From Clostridium sp. (lineage in GTDB: Bacteria > Bacillota > Clostridia > Clostridiales > Clostridiaceae): a stretch of 7,546 bases of DNA. The stretch is taken from the NCBI GenBank assembly GCA_012511315.1, contig JAAZGI010000442.1:1-7546 (forward strand), read 5' to 3'. The translations under genes were made by a program, and so were the position numbers. Shown here one piece after another: positions 1-6,199 of this stretch; position 1 is the stretch's first letter; each line of letters opens with the position of its first letter. Below the pieces are notes generated by a model. The model saw only the letters and a program-made list of their open reading frames with translations, was not told the origin of the DNA and ran no database searches.

Positions 1-37
1 AGTTCTCACGTTTCAGTTCTCACGTTTTAATTCCCAC
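1..37. repeat. Short 14-bp-period repeats at left edge, possible end of a mobile element
   Basis: The 14-mer AGTTCTCACGTTTC at 1-14 is repeated with one change at 15-28. A degenerate third copy follows, so the core TTCTCAC/TTCTCAC/TTCCCAC falls at 3, 17 and 31. Several short direct repeats close to a terminus are typical of IS21-family insertion sequence ends. No transposase gene is visible because the window starts here, so the mobile-element reading is an inference and other explanations, such as a repeated protein-binding site, remain open. Confidence 0.4.
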
Positions 38-298
38 ACTAGTATATTGTTAACACTTCAGATTTATTGGACTCCCGATTTTTCCATCACATTGATTGCA
101 GCTCAAAACTAAGTTAACTGTGTCCTATTAGGCAGGCAATAGAAAACGAAGTAACCATTATTCATATAGAAATTTACAGAACCTATCCAATAGTATTTAA
201 AAGTTTTACTTTTTTTTATCCCTTATTTGGTTTATACTGGAAATGTTTGATTTTTTTATCAGTAATTAGTAATTTAGTCGATTAGCACTTTAGAAATC
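38..298. other. AT-rich non-coding leader region upstream of prfC
   Basis: No open frame of useful length occurs on either strand here. The stretch is AT-rich with long T runs (211-217 and 251-257). Apart from a weak promoter candidate near 233-238, I see no RNA element, hairpin terminator or conserved leader motif in it. Confidence 0.6.
233..238 (+). promoter_or_regulatory. Possible -10 box for prfC
   Basis: TATACT matches the sigma-A -10 consensus TATAAT at five of six positions. It would start transcription near 245 and give a leader of about 65 nt before prfC. No convincing -35 box lies 16-18 bp upstream, where the sequence is mostly T, so this is tentative. A second weak option is TTGATT (247-252) with TAATTT (270-275). 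Confidence 0.28.
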
Positions 299-310
299 GG
301 GAGGTTTCCC

Positions 311-1897
311 ATGGAAGATATTAGAAAAGAAATAGAAAAAAGACGAACTTTCGCCATCATCTCTCACCCTGATGCTGGAAAAACTACACTAACAGAAAAG
401 CTATTGCTTTATGGGGGTGCCATTCGGGAAGCTGGATCCGTTAAAGCCAGGAAAGCAGCGCACCATGCCACCAGTGACTGGATGGAAATTGAAAAACAAA
501 GAGGTATTTCTGTTACTTCATCTGTTATGCAATTCAACTATGATGGGTTTTGCATCAATATTCTTGATACCCCCGGTCACCAAGACTTCTCAGAAGATAC
601 CTACCGAACCTTGATGGCGGCAGACTCAGCGGTCATGGTTATTGATGGAGCTCGAGGTGTTGAAGAGCAAACTAAAAAACTATTTGAAGTTTGTTCGCTA
701 CGAGGCATCCCCATCTTTACTTTTGTTAATAAGATGGACCGAGATGCCCGTGACCCCTTTGAACTAATGCAGGAAATTGAAGATGTCTTAGATATCCGTA
801 CCTATCCTATGAACTGGCCCCTTGGATCAGGCAAAGAATTCTCAGGCGTTTATGAACGGGAAAATGATCGCGTCCTCTTATTCTCAGGCGGAAAGCATGG
901 GTCAAAAGAAGCCGAAACAGAAATCGTTGATCTCAAAGAGCCAGACCAAGTCTCACATATTAACCCCCAGCAATATGAAAAACTACAAGAAGACATTGAA
1001 CTTCTTGATATTGCTGGTGATGATTTTGACTTGAATGCCGTTTCAAAGGGAGAATTATCCCCAGTATTTTTCGGTTCTGCTTTAACGAACTTCGGTGTCG
1101 AGCCTTTCCTGGAACACTTTTTGGAGTTAACTCGTTCCCCTCTCCCTCGACATTCCGACCAAGGTGAAATCAATCCCTTTGACCCATTTTTTTCTGCCTT
1201 TGTATTTAAAATACAAGCCAATATGAACCCAGCCCACCGCGACCGTATCGCATTTATGCGTATCGTCTCAGGCAAGTTTGAGCGAGGCATGGAAACATTC
1301 CACATGAATGGAAAAGGCAAAATTAAGTTGGCCCAGCCTCAACAATTTCTAGCTCAGGATCGAGAAATTGTCGAAACAGCCTATGCGGGTGATATTATCG
1401 GTGTCTTTGATCCCGGCATTTTCTCCATTGGAGATACTCTTTGTCCAGCGGATCAAAAATTTAACTTTGACCCCATTCCTTCCTTTGCCCCCGAGCATTA
1501 CGCTCGTATCCGCCCAATGGATACCATGCGTCGCAAGCAGTTTGTAAAAGGAATCAATCAAGTCGCTCAAGAAGGCGCCATTCAGGTTTACAAAGAAGAT
1601 TATGCTGGTATGGAAGAGATCATCGCCGGTGTAGTTGGCGTTCTTCAGTTTGAAGTTCTAGAATATCGACTTAAAAATGAATATGGAGTTGAAATTCGCT
1701 TAGAGCAACTTTCCTACCGCCATGTTCGTTGGATTGAACATTGGGACAAAGATCTCGACTCCCTTTCTCTTTCCTCTGACTCCAAACGTTTGGTAGATTC
1801 CAAAGGCCGCAACGTGATTCTATTCTCCAATGATTGGGGGGTAGCTTGGGCATTGGATCACAATAAAGGTTTAGTCCTGTCTGCTATTGGAAGTTAA
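311..1897 (+). CDS. prfC: Peptide chain release factor 3 (RF3)
   Basis: RF3 is a cytoplasmic translational GTPase that speeds removal of RF1 and RF2 from the ribosome after the finished peptide is released. The N-terminal G domain is complete: P-loop SHPDAGKTT at residues 18-26, switch I RGIS at 64-67, DTPGH at 86-90, NKMD at 140-143 and a GSAL G5 motif near 256. The long insert after residue 145 and the C-terminal part, with RPMDTMRRKQFVKGI and GVVGVLQFEVL, separate RF3 from EF-G and TetM-like proteins. The 528-residue length is normal for the family. The ATG at 311 is preceded by GGGAGG (299-304) with a 6-nt gap, and the protein begins as RF3 usually does. The gene stands alone, with a terminator about 115 nt downstream. 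Confidence 0.97.
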   Translation: MEDIRKEIEKRRTFAIISHPDAGKTTLTEKLLLYGGAIREAGSVKARKAAHHATSDWMEIEKQRGISVTSSVMQFNYDGFCINILDTPGHQDFSEDTYRTLMAADSAVMVIDGARGVEEQTKKLFEVCSLRGIPIFTFVNKMDRDARDPFELMQEIEDVLDIRTYPMNWPLGSGKEFSGVYERENDRVLLFSGGKHGSKEAETEIVDLKEPDQVSHINPQQYEKLQEDIELLDIAGDDFDLNAVSKGELSPVFFGSALTNFGVEPFLEHFLELTRSPLPRHSDQGEINPFDPFFSAFVFKIQANMNPAHRDRIAFMRIVSGKFERGMETFHMNGKGKIKLAQPQQFLAQDREIVETAYAGDIIGVFDPGIFSIGDTLCPADQKFNFDPIPSFAPEHYARIRPMDTMRRKQFVKGINQVAQEGAIQVYKEDYAGMEEIIAGVVGVLQFEVLEYRLKNEYGVEIRLEQLSYRHVRWIEHWDKDLDSLSLSSDSKRLVDSKGRNVILFSNDWGVAWALDHNKGLVLSAIGS

Positions 1898-2011
1898 TCT
1901 TCTTTAATAAGGCTTTAACTGCTTTTGAAGTGCTAAAAACCGAAACTTACAGCACCACCAAGTATTACAGTGCCATTAATTTGGAGAAAGCAGAAATCCA
2001 ATTCTCATCCT

Positions 2012-2057
2012 AACGAAAAAAATCCGGAGCACTCATTTGCCCCGGATTTTTTTCGTT
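2012..2057. terminator. Bidirectional rho-independent terminator between prfC and the 172-residue protein gene
   Basis: A perfect 16-bp inverted repeat has arms AACGAAAAAAATCCGG (2012-2027) and CCGGATTTTTTTCGTT (2042-2057). An inner GC/GC pair (2029-2030 with 2039-2040) extends the stem. The A run on the left and T run on the right give a U tract on either strand, so it can end prfC from the left and the minus-strand gene 2189-2707 from the right. Confidence 0.88.
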
Positions 2058-2109
2058 ATTAATATTCATAGCTGGCTTTCTCTTTGTACTCATCAGCCAG
2101 GCCTTTTTT

Positions 2110-2148
2110 ATCTCTTGTGCATCTCTTGTGCATCTCTTGTGCATCTCT
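2110..2148. repeat. 11-bp tandem repeat, about 3.5 copies
   Basis: The unit ATCTCTTGTGC repeats without mismatch from 2110 to 2148, followed by a decayed continuation (TCTCTCATGCC). It lies between the 3' end of the minus-strand gene 2189-2707 and the shared terminator, so it would be in that gene's 3' untranslated RNA. Short perfect tandem copies of this kind usually arise by replication slippage. No function is evident. Confidence 0.85.
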
Positions 2149-2188
2149 CATGCCTTACTTGCTGCTAAGCTTACTCACTTAAATACTA

Positions 2189-2707
2189 TTAGCGATCAAT
2201 GGACCTAGCTTTTTTCATGAGACGTTGGTTTTCTAAATGTTGTTCCACTACAAATTGATTGAAATCATTGTTAACCGCTTGCATCCGCATCCGATTCAAT
2301 GCCCACAACTCTTTCGATTCTGTCTCCTCATCCAAGATATAAGCTGAAGATTCTTCATGGTTATCAAAACTAGTTTTCTTTAGAGGGTTATTACCACCTA
2401 ACATGTCAAACATGGGTTTAGTGGCTTGACCTTTTTCACGAACCCTAGCTGTTCTTGATGTGCTTGATTGCATGCTCGTATTTCTTTCCTTTGCTTCATT
2501 CATCCGTCGTCTCAGCTCAGTTAGATTATCACGATGAAGGTCAAAGCGATCATCCTCTCCAGAGCTTTGATCATGATACTGGTTTGCAGTCTTTTTATAG
2601 CTCACTTTCTTGTTGTAGTCAGCCCGTTCTCCTGCTTTGATTCCCTTTCCAACTAAGCTGGCAAAAGCACCAAACATTATAAAAATCAATAATGGTAAAA
2701 TACCCAA
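2189..2707 (-). CDS. Hypothetical protein with one N-terminal membrane anchor
   Basis: I do not recognise this 172-residue protein. Residues 3-19 form one hydrophobic segment (Ile, Leu, Phe, Met, Ala), followed at once by Lys21, Lys24 and Arg28. By the positive-inside rule the rest should face the cytoplasm. The tail is polar and strongly charged: a likely amphipathic helix at about 56-79, a low-complexity Ser/Thr/Arg stretch at about 80-95, and a second long helix at about 129-170 ending in basic residues. It has no cysteine and no clear catalytic motif. The start is TTG, chosen because GGGAGGTG (2722-2715) lies 7 nt upstream and no ATG precedes the hydrophobic segment; the ATG for Met11 would cut the anchor in half. 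It is probably a single-gene unit. It could be a scaffold or lineage-specific envelope protein, but nothing here shows it. Confidence 0.75.
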   Translation of the reverse strand: MGILPLLIFIMFGAFASLVGKGIKAGERADYNKKVSYKKTANQYHDQSSGEDDRFDLHRDNLTELRRRMNEAKERNTSMQSSTSRTARVREKGQATKPMFDMLGGNNPLKKTSFDNHEESSAYILDEETESKELWALNRMRMQAVNNDFNQFVVEQHLENQRLMKKARSIDR

Positions 2708-2846
2708 ACAACTACACCTCCCTAGAAGTCTTTAAACCTCTTACTATAAACTTTCAATTTTATTATCGAAATATGCTTATTCATGATGTCCATTTTGTTC
2801 CAATGTTTTTCTAATATCATTCTAATATTTCTTAACCTTAACTTTC

Positions 2847-2852
2847 ATTATA
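2847..2852 (-). promoter_or_regulatory. Possible -10 box for the 172-residue protein gene
   Basis: On the minus strand this reads TATAAT, a perfect -10 hexamer. TTAGAA (2877-2872) stands 19 bp upstream as a poor -35. Transcription would start near 2840 and leave a leader of about 130 nt. A nearer but less perfect option is TATAGT (2748-2743) with TTTCGA (2771-2766) 17 bp upstream. The choice between them is open. Confidence 0.33.
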
Positions 2853-2920
2853 CACTCACTAGATTAAAACATTCTAAGGATTCAACTACAAGTTGCTAGA
2901 ATATTAACTTTTCCAGTGAA

Positions 2921-2954
2921 AAAGCAGGAGAAAGAAACATCTTTCCCCTGCTTT
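2921..2954 (-). terminator. Rho-independent terminator after superoxide reductase gene
   Basis: Arms AAAGCAGGAGAAAG (2921-2934) and CTTTCCCCTGCTTT (2941-2954) form a 14-bp stem around a 6-nt loop. The single mismatch on the plus strand (A/C) becomes a U-G wobble on the minus strand. The minus-strand transcript then runs into a short U tract, so the structure is built for minus-strand transcripts. It lies about 50 nt past the reductase stop codon. Confidence 0.85.
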
Positions 2955-3006
2955 CCTATTGATTTGAAGATTTTTTAAAAGATCTTCTATTTTCAATTTT
3001 TCTCTT

Positions 3007-3408
3007 TTAGATTGCAGACTTTTTATTGGTAACCCATAATCCGTGAAGATTACAATATTCTCTTACCTTTTCAACTTCATCCATGGAAACATCGAATAAA
3101 GCTTCTGGTGCTTCGCCTGGTTTTAGGTTTTGACGAATAATTTGACCATTTGTTTTGAATAATTCAATGGTTGAGATATAATGTTCGTCAATCATAGGGT
3201 GAGCAACCGACCCAACTTTAACTAAGACTCCACCTTCAGCTTCTTCAATTACAGGAACGTGTTTTTCAAGCGCTGCGTCAACGGTGTTTTCTTTTAGATT
3301 AACCATTTCTTCACCACAGCAAATTAGAGCGCCATCTCCCTCAAATAGACCCTCAACCACGTTTCCACAGATATTGCATTTGTAAACTTCATTTAATCTT
3401 ACAGACAT
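3007..3408 (-). CDS. dfx: Desulfoferrodoxin (two-iron superoxide reductase)
   Basis: This small cytoplasmic protein reduces superoxide to hydrogen peroxide without releasing oxygen, taking electrons usually from rubredoxin; it is a typical oxygen-defence enzyme of anaerobes. Both iron centres are visible. The N-terminal desulforedoxin-like FeCys4 site has Cys11, Cys14, Cys30 and Cys31. The catalytic Fe(His)4Cys site has EKH (His50, with the family's conserved Glu48 and Lys49), His70, His76, Cys119 and His122. At 133 residues it fits class I proteins, which keep both centres. The ATG has AGGAGG (3421-3416) 7 nt upstream. It follows apeB on the same strand with a 49-nt gap, and a terminator lies just downstream. 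A perfect -10 box and an inverted repeat in the gap suggest separate, perhaps redox-linked, control. Confidence 0.97.
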   Translation of the reverse strand: MSVRLNEVYKCNICGNVVEGLFEGDGALICCGEEMVNLKENTVDAALEKHVPVIEEAEGGVLVKVGSVAHPMIDEHYISTIELFKTNGQIIRQNLKPGEAPEALFDVSMDEVEKVREYCNLHGLWVTNKKSAI

Positions 3409-3437
3409 ACATTTCCCTCCTATATTATGTTTGATTA

Positions 3438-3478
3438 GTTATATTTCTATTATAACGCTAAATGCCATAAAAGACTTT
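3438..3478 (-). promoter_or_regulatory. Putative promoter and overlapping inverted repeat of the superoxide reductase gene
   Basis: On the minus strand a perfect TATAAT (3455-3450) lies about 30 nt before the ribosome binding site, with a weak AAAGTC (3478-3473) 17 bp upstream inside the end of apeB. The -10 box sits in an interrupted palindrome, arms GTTATA (3438-3443) and TATAAC (3451-3456), which looks like an operator. It resembles a PerR box in its TTATA/TATAA arms, but the 7-bp spacing between them is 2 bp longer than in the classical PerR site, so the regulator is not settled. Confidence 0.45.
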
Positions 3479-4744
3479 GAATACCTCGTAAACAAATTTG
3501 TGGTCGTCGACGCCACCCATTTCTCGAATGGAGTGCATGCCCAATACGGCATTTCCGATATCAACGGAAGGGATGGGTAACATGGTCGAGGATATTGGTC
3601 CAATAGTTGACCCACCCGACTTGTCTGAACGATTCACAAAAATCTGATACGGAACCTTCGCTTTTTCACATAGGTTTATGAAAACAGCTGTGGAATGAGC
3701 GTCCGAGGTATAGCTTTGGTTGGCAGCAACCTTAATCACAGGCCCGCCGTTCATGCGGGGACGATTGGTTGGATCAGCAAATTCTGGAAAGTTTGGGTGT
3801 ACAGCATGAGCTAGGTCCGCTGAAATCATAAAGGACTTTTCTAAGGACTCTAAATATTGATCACGATTTCCACCTAAGGCATAGACTAACCGTTCCATAA
3901 AGTTTGCTAGGGTTGGGGAACCTGCACCTTGCTTGGTTTTGGATCCTACTTCTTCGTTATCGTAAACTGCAGCCACGCGAATCCCAGAACCTTCCGTTTC
4001 AATGAGAGCCTTTAAAGACGCATGGGCCATGGATAAGTTATCCATCCGCTTGGATGAAATAAACTCCTCATTTAAGCCGACCAACTCTCCTTTAGCTGTT
4101 TCATACAAGTAAAGTTCATAGTCTAAAATATCTGCCGCGTCCACTCCCAGTTTTTGAGCCACCAACTGATGGAAAATGCGTTCCTTTGACTCCGTTTCTT
4201 CCAAGGCAATTACTGGCAAGACTTGGGTCTGGCGATTAAGCTCAATTCCCTTATTTACCTCGCGGTTCATGTGAATGGCTGGGTTTGGAATATAAAGAAT
4301 TGGTTTTTCCAAATCCACCATCTTTATTATGGGTTCCATTACATGATCGGATTTTAACGCCACTCGTCCCGCCACTGATAAGGGGCGATCAAACCAGGTG
4401 TTTAGGATTGGTCCACCATACACTTCTGTGTTTAGTTTAACAAAGCCTTCTGAGCGCATTTCACTGTTGGGTTTGATTCGAAAGGACGGGGAGTCGGAAT
4501 GAGAACCAATGAGGCGGAAGCCATTTTTAAAGGTTTCTTTGCCAAGGTCTGCTGCAAAAATGGATGAATCATTTTTTATATAATAGACTTTGTCGCCTTC
4601 CTTTAAAGACCACTGTTCACTTCCTTTTAATTCACGGTAACCTGCCTCTTTTAGCTGTTCCTTAATAATCTCCACTGCCTGATAGGCTGTGGAACTCTGG
4701 TGCAAAAACTCAATAAGATCTTGAGCCAATTCTTTACTAGTCAA
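3458..4744 (-). CDS. apeB: M18 family aminopeptidase
   Basis: This is a cytoplasmic, dinuclear-zinc aminopeptidase of MEROPS family M18, which removes N-terminal residues (often acidic or hydrophobic) from peptides and helps recycle amino acids. The expected residues are all present: GSHSDSP with His82 and Asp84, RMDN with Asp235, the YDNEEVGS motif with catalytic Glu264 and ligand Glu265, SADLAHAVHPN with Asp310, and LGMHSIRE with His404 near the C-terminus. The 428-residue length is normal for the bacterial proteins, which form large oligomers. The start is TTG, with a strong AGGAGGAA (4758-4751) 6 nt upstream and an N-terminus typical of the family. Superoxide reductase follows on the same strand with no terminator between, so read-through is likely. 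Substrate preference cannot be read from sequence. Confidence 0.95.
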   Translation of the reverse strand: MTSKELAQDLIEFLHQSSTAYQAVEIIKEQLKEAGYRELKGSEQWSLKEGDKVYYIKNDSSIFAADLGKETFKNGFRLIGSHSDSPSFRIKPNSEMRSEGFVKLNTEVYGGPILNTWFDRPLSVAGRVALKSDHVMEPIIKMVDLEKPILYIPNPAIHMNREVNKGIELNRQTQVLPVIALEETESKERIFHQLVAQKLGVDAADILDYELYLYETAKGELVGLNEEFISSKRMDNLSMAHASLKALIETEGSGIRVAAVYDNEEVGSKTKQGAGSPTLANFMERLVYALGGNRDQYLESLEKSFMISADLAHAVHPNFPEFADPTNRPRMNGGPVIKVAANQSYTSDAHSTAVFINLCEKAKVPYQIFVNRSDKSGGSTIGPISSTMLPIPSVDIGNAVLGMHSIREMGGVDDHKFVYEVFKVFYGI

Positions 4745-4775
4745 ATTTTATTCCTCCTGGTCGGATTGTTATTTG

Positions 4776-4791
4776 CAGGTGTTATCACCTG
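4776..4791 (-). repeat. CAGGTG/CACCTG hairpin in the apeB leader
   Basis: A perfect 6-bp inverted repeat (CAGGTG 4776-4781, CACCTG 4786-4791) encloses a TTAT loop. It lies within the presumed apeB leader, about 18 nt before the ribosome binding site. On the plus strand it is followed by TCTTTTTC and so looks like a small terminator, although no plus-strand gene lies upstream. It could be an RNA stem-loop, a DNA operator or an antisense terminator. Confidence 0.5.
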
Positions 4792-4801
4792 TCTTTTTCG
4801 C

Positions 4802-4818
4802 ATACTTTTAGTATAACA
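4802..4818 (-). promoter_or_regulatory. Possible extended -10 promoter of apeB
   Basis: On the minus strand TGTTATACT (4818-4810) is an extended -10 element (TGn plus TATACT), which can work without a good -35 box; none is seen here. Transcription would start near 4803, leaving a leader of about 60 nt. The -10 is part of a small palindrome, ATACT (4802-4806) and AGTAT (4810-4814). Confidence 0.4.
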
Positions 4819-4850
4819 AAGATTCACCCCCTCTAGAGGGTGAATCCTTG
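4817..4850. repeat. Long inverted repeat upstream of apeB
   Basis: The arms GATTCACCC (4821-4829) and GGGTGAATC (4838-4846) are perfect. Flanking CAAA/CTTG extends the stem to 13 pairs on the minus strand, where the only plus-strand mismatch becomes G-U. It covers the -35 region of the proposed apeB promoter. No strong T run follows on either strand, so it is a poor terminator; an operator or boundary hairpin between the divergent genes is more likely. Confidence 0.5.
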
Positions 4851-4909
4851 TTAGAGCGTAAACTTTTCTTTAATTCTTTTCTTCAATCAGAGCCGACCAT
4901 TAATTGATA

Positions 4910-4918
4910 TGGTATAGT
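4910..4918 (+). promoter_or_regulatory. Possible extended -10 promoter of the metal exporter operon
   Basis: TGGTATAGT contains an extended TGn followed by TATAGT, five of six matches to the -10 consensus. No good -35 hexamer is seen at 16-18 bp. Transcription would start near 4925, giving a leader of about 78 nt. The overlap of its end with the palindrome at 4918-4933 strengthens the case that this is a controlled promoter. Confidence 0.45.
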
Positions 4919-4933
4919 TTAGTAATTACTAAA
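4918..4933. promoter_or_regulatory. 16-bp perfect palindrome, candidate operator of the exporter operon
   Basis: TTTAGTAATTACTAAA is a perfect, uninterrupted palindrome placed directly over the expected transcription start of the exporter gene. That position suits a dimeric repressor. The sequence does not exactly match the Zur, MntR or PerR boxes I know, so the regulator is not identified; control by metal is inferred only from the gene it precedes. Confidence 0.5.
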
Positions 4934-5002
4934 ACAAAAGAGAAGTGTCCATTTGGCAACTACACATAAACATCATTTTAAATAGATTTTTTAGGAGAAC
5001 CC

Positions 5003-6199
5003 ATGACAAATTTTTTAATCCGCCATTTTGTAAAAAGCACTGACCTTCAAGACCCCCTTGTTCGCGACCGCTATGGTTACCTGGGCGCGACAGTAGGTGT
5101 CTTGGTTAACTTACTCTTGTTTGTATTAAAGTTAACCGTGGGTCTCTTGATTAACTCCATCTCGGTCACAGCAGATGCCTTTAACAATCTCTCTGATATG
5201 GCTTCTTCAGTGGTTACCATCCTCGGTTTTAAATTGGCCAGTTTACCGGCGGACGAAGACCATCCCTATGGACACGGACGCCTGGAATATTTTTCTGGTC
5301 TTATTGTATCTGTACTAGTAATGTATGTTGGCATTCAGTTTTTTGCCACCTCCATCAAACGAATCATTAATCCATCCCCCCTCGAATTCCAGTGGGTGCC
5401 TATCATTCTATTGATGATCTCAATCCTAGCAAAAGTTTGGATTTCTATCTTTAACCAAAAAATCGGCGATAAAATCAACTCATCAGCTTTGAAAGCTTCC
5501 GCTTTAGACGCTCGTGGCGATGTCCTGATTTCCTCTACTGTTATTGTCGGCTTATTATTTTCTCACTTTACAGCCATTGAAATTGATGGTTATGTGGGCT
5601 TGTTTGTAGCTATCATGATTATAAAAACTGCCTTTGATCTCATTAAAGAAACCATTCACCCTTTATTAGGGGCTCCTGTATCCGAGGAACTGATCATCCA
5701 GATGGATGACATTCTCTTAAGTCATCCAGAAGTTTTTGGTATCCACGACACTGTTACTCATAACTATGGACCGAACACTACTTTCGCCAGTACCCATGTT
5801 GAAGTCCGCGACGATATTTCCCTTATCGAAATCCATGACATCATTGATGAACTGGAAATCCGCGTAAAAGAAGAGCTAGGCATTGAACTGGTTATCCACA
5901 TGGATCCCGTTCACATGTCGGATGAGAAAATGGTGGTCATGGTGCAGCATCTTCGCGAAGAGCTTCTTAAAGTAGATGGTGTCCACTCCCTCCATGATTT
6001 ACGTTTGCGAGATGATAGCACTCGCTTTATTGCAGACCTGGTGGCTTCCTCCGATGCCAATGAGGAACGAGTTATTGCAGATGCTGAGCGTATCATTCGT
6101 CAGCATAAACTCATTCCTCAGTTAAATTTTGAGTTCAGCAATATTATGCGTCATGAGAAAGTGAAGGTTAGAAATGAAAACAATGAAACAAACCTATAA
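5003..6199 (+). CDS. Cation diffusion facilitator family metal exporter
   Basis: This inner-membrane divalent metal/proton antiporter of the CDF family (YiiP/FieF type) should export excess metal from the cytoplasm. Six membrane segments are visible at about 27-50, 52-76, 97-117, 131-151, 168-187 and 194-212. The family signature DHPYGHGRLE is at 86-95. The transport site aligned with YiiP reads Asn61-xxx-Asp65 in segment 2 and Asp169-xxx-Asp173 in segment 5, an N-D-D-D set like that of manganese-exporting MntE rather than the His-containing zinc sites. Manganese is thus a reasonable inference, not shown. A cytoplasmic dimerisation domain covers about 225-308, and a further domain of about 75 residues follows (311-387), making it longer than the usual 300 residues. 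ATG has AGGAG 5 nt upstream. The next gene starts inside its 3' end. Confidence 0.93.
   Translation: MTNFLIRHFVKSTDLQDPLVRDRYGYLGATVGVLVNLLLFVLKLTVGLLINSISVTADAFNNLSDMASSVVTILGFKLASLPADEDHPYGHGRLEYFSGLIVSVLVMYVGIQFFATSIKRIINPSPLEFQWVPIILLMISILAKVWISIFNQKIGDKINSSALKASALDARGDVLISSTVIVGLLFSHFTAIEIDGYVGLFVAIMIIKTAFDLIKETIHPLLGAPVSEELIIQMDDILLSHPEVFGIHDTVTHNYGPNTTFASTHVEVRDDISLIEIHDIIDELEIRVKEELGIELVIHMDPVHMSDEKMVVMVQHLREELLKVDGVHSLHDLRLRDDSTRFIADLVASSDANEERVIADAERIIRQHKLIPQLNFEFSNIMRHEKVKVRNENNETNL

Noticed and set aside
850..1320. 156-residue open frame on the minus strand inside prfC
   Set aside because: It is wholly antisense to the well-supported RF3 gene, rich in Ser and Arg as expected of a shadow frame, and resembles no known protein.
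1349..1853. Two shorter minus-strand open frames (1349-1570 and 1671-1853) inside prfC
   Set aside because: Both are antisense to conserved RF3 coding sequence, and their compositions look like chance translations.
2072..2107. CTGGCT/AGCCAG inverted repeat followed by a T run, as a second terminator
   Set aside because: The stem is only 6 bp with a 17-nt loop, and the strong terminator at 2012-2057 already serves both neighbours.
2455..2640. 61-residue plus-strand open frame opposite the 172-residue gene
   Set aside because: It lies opposite a frame with a clear start signal and membrane anchor and has no recognisable domain.
5911..6096. 61-residue minus-strand open frame inside the exporter gene
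   Set aside because: Antisense shadow, Ser/Arg-rich, with no support.
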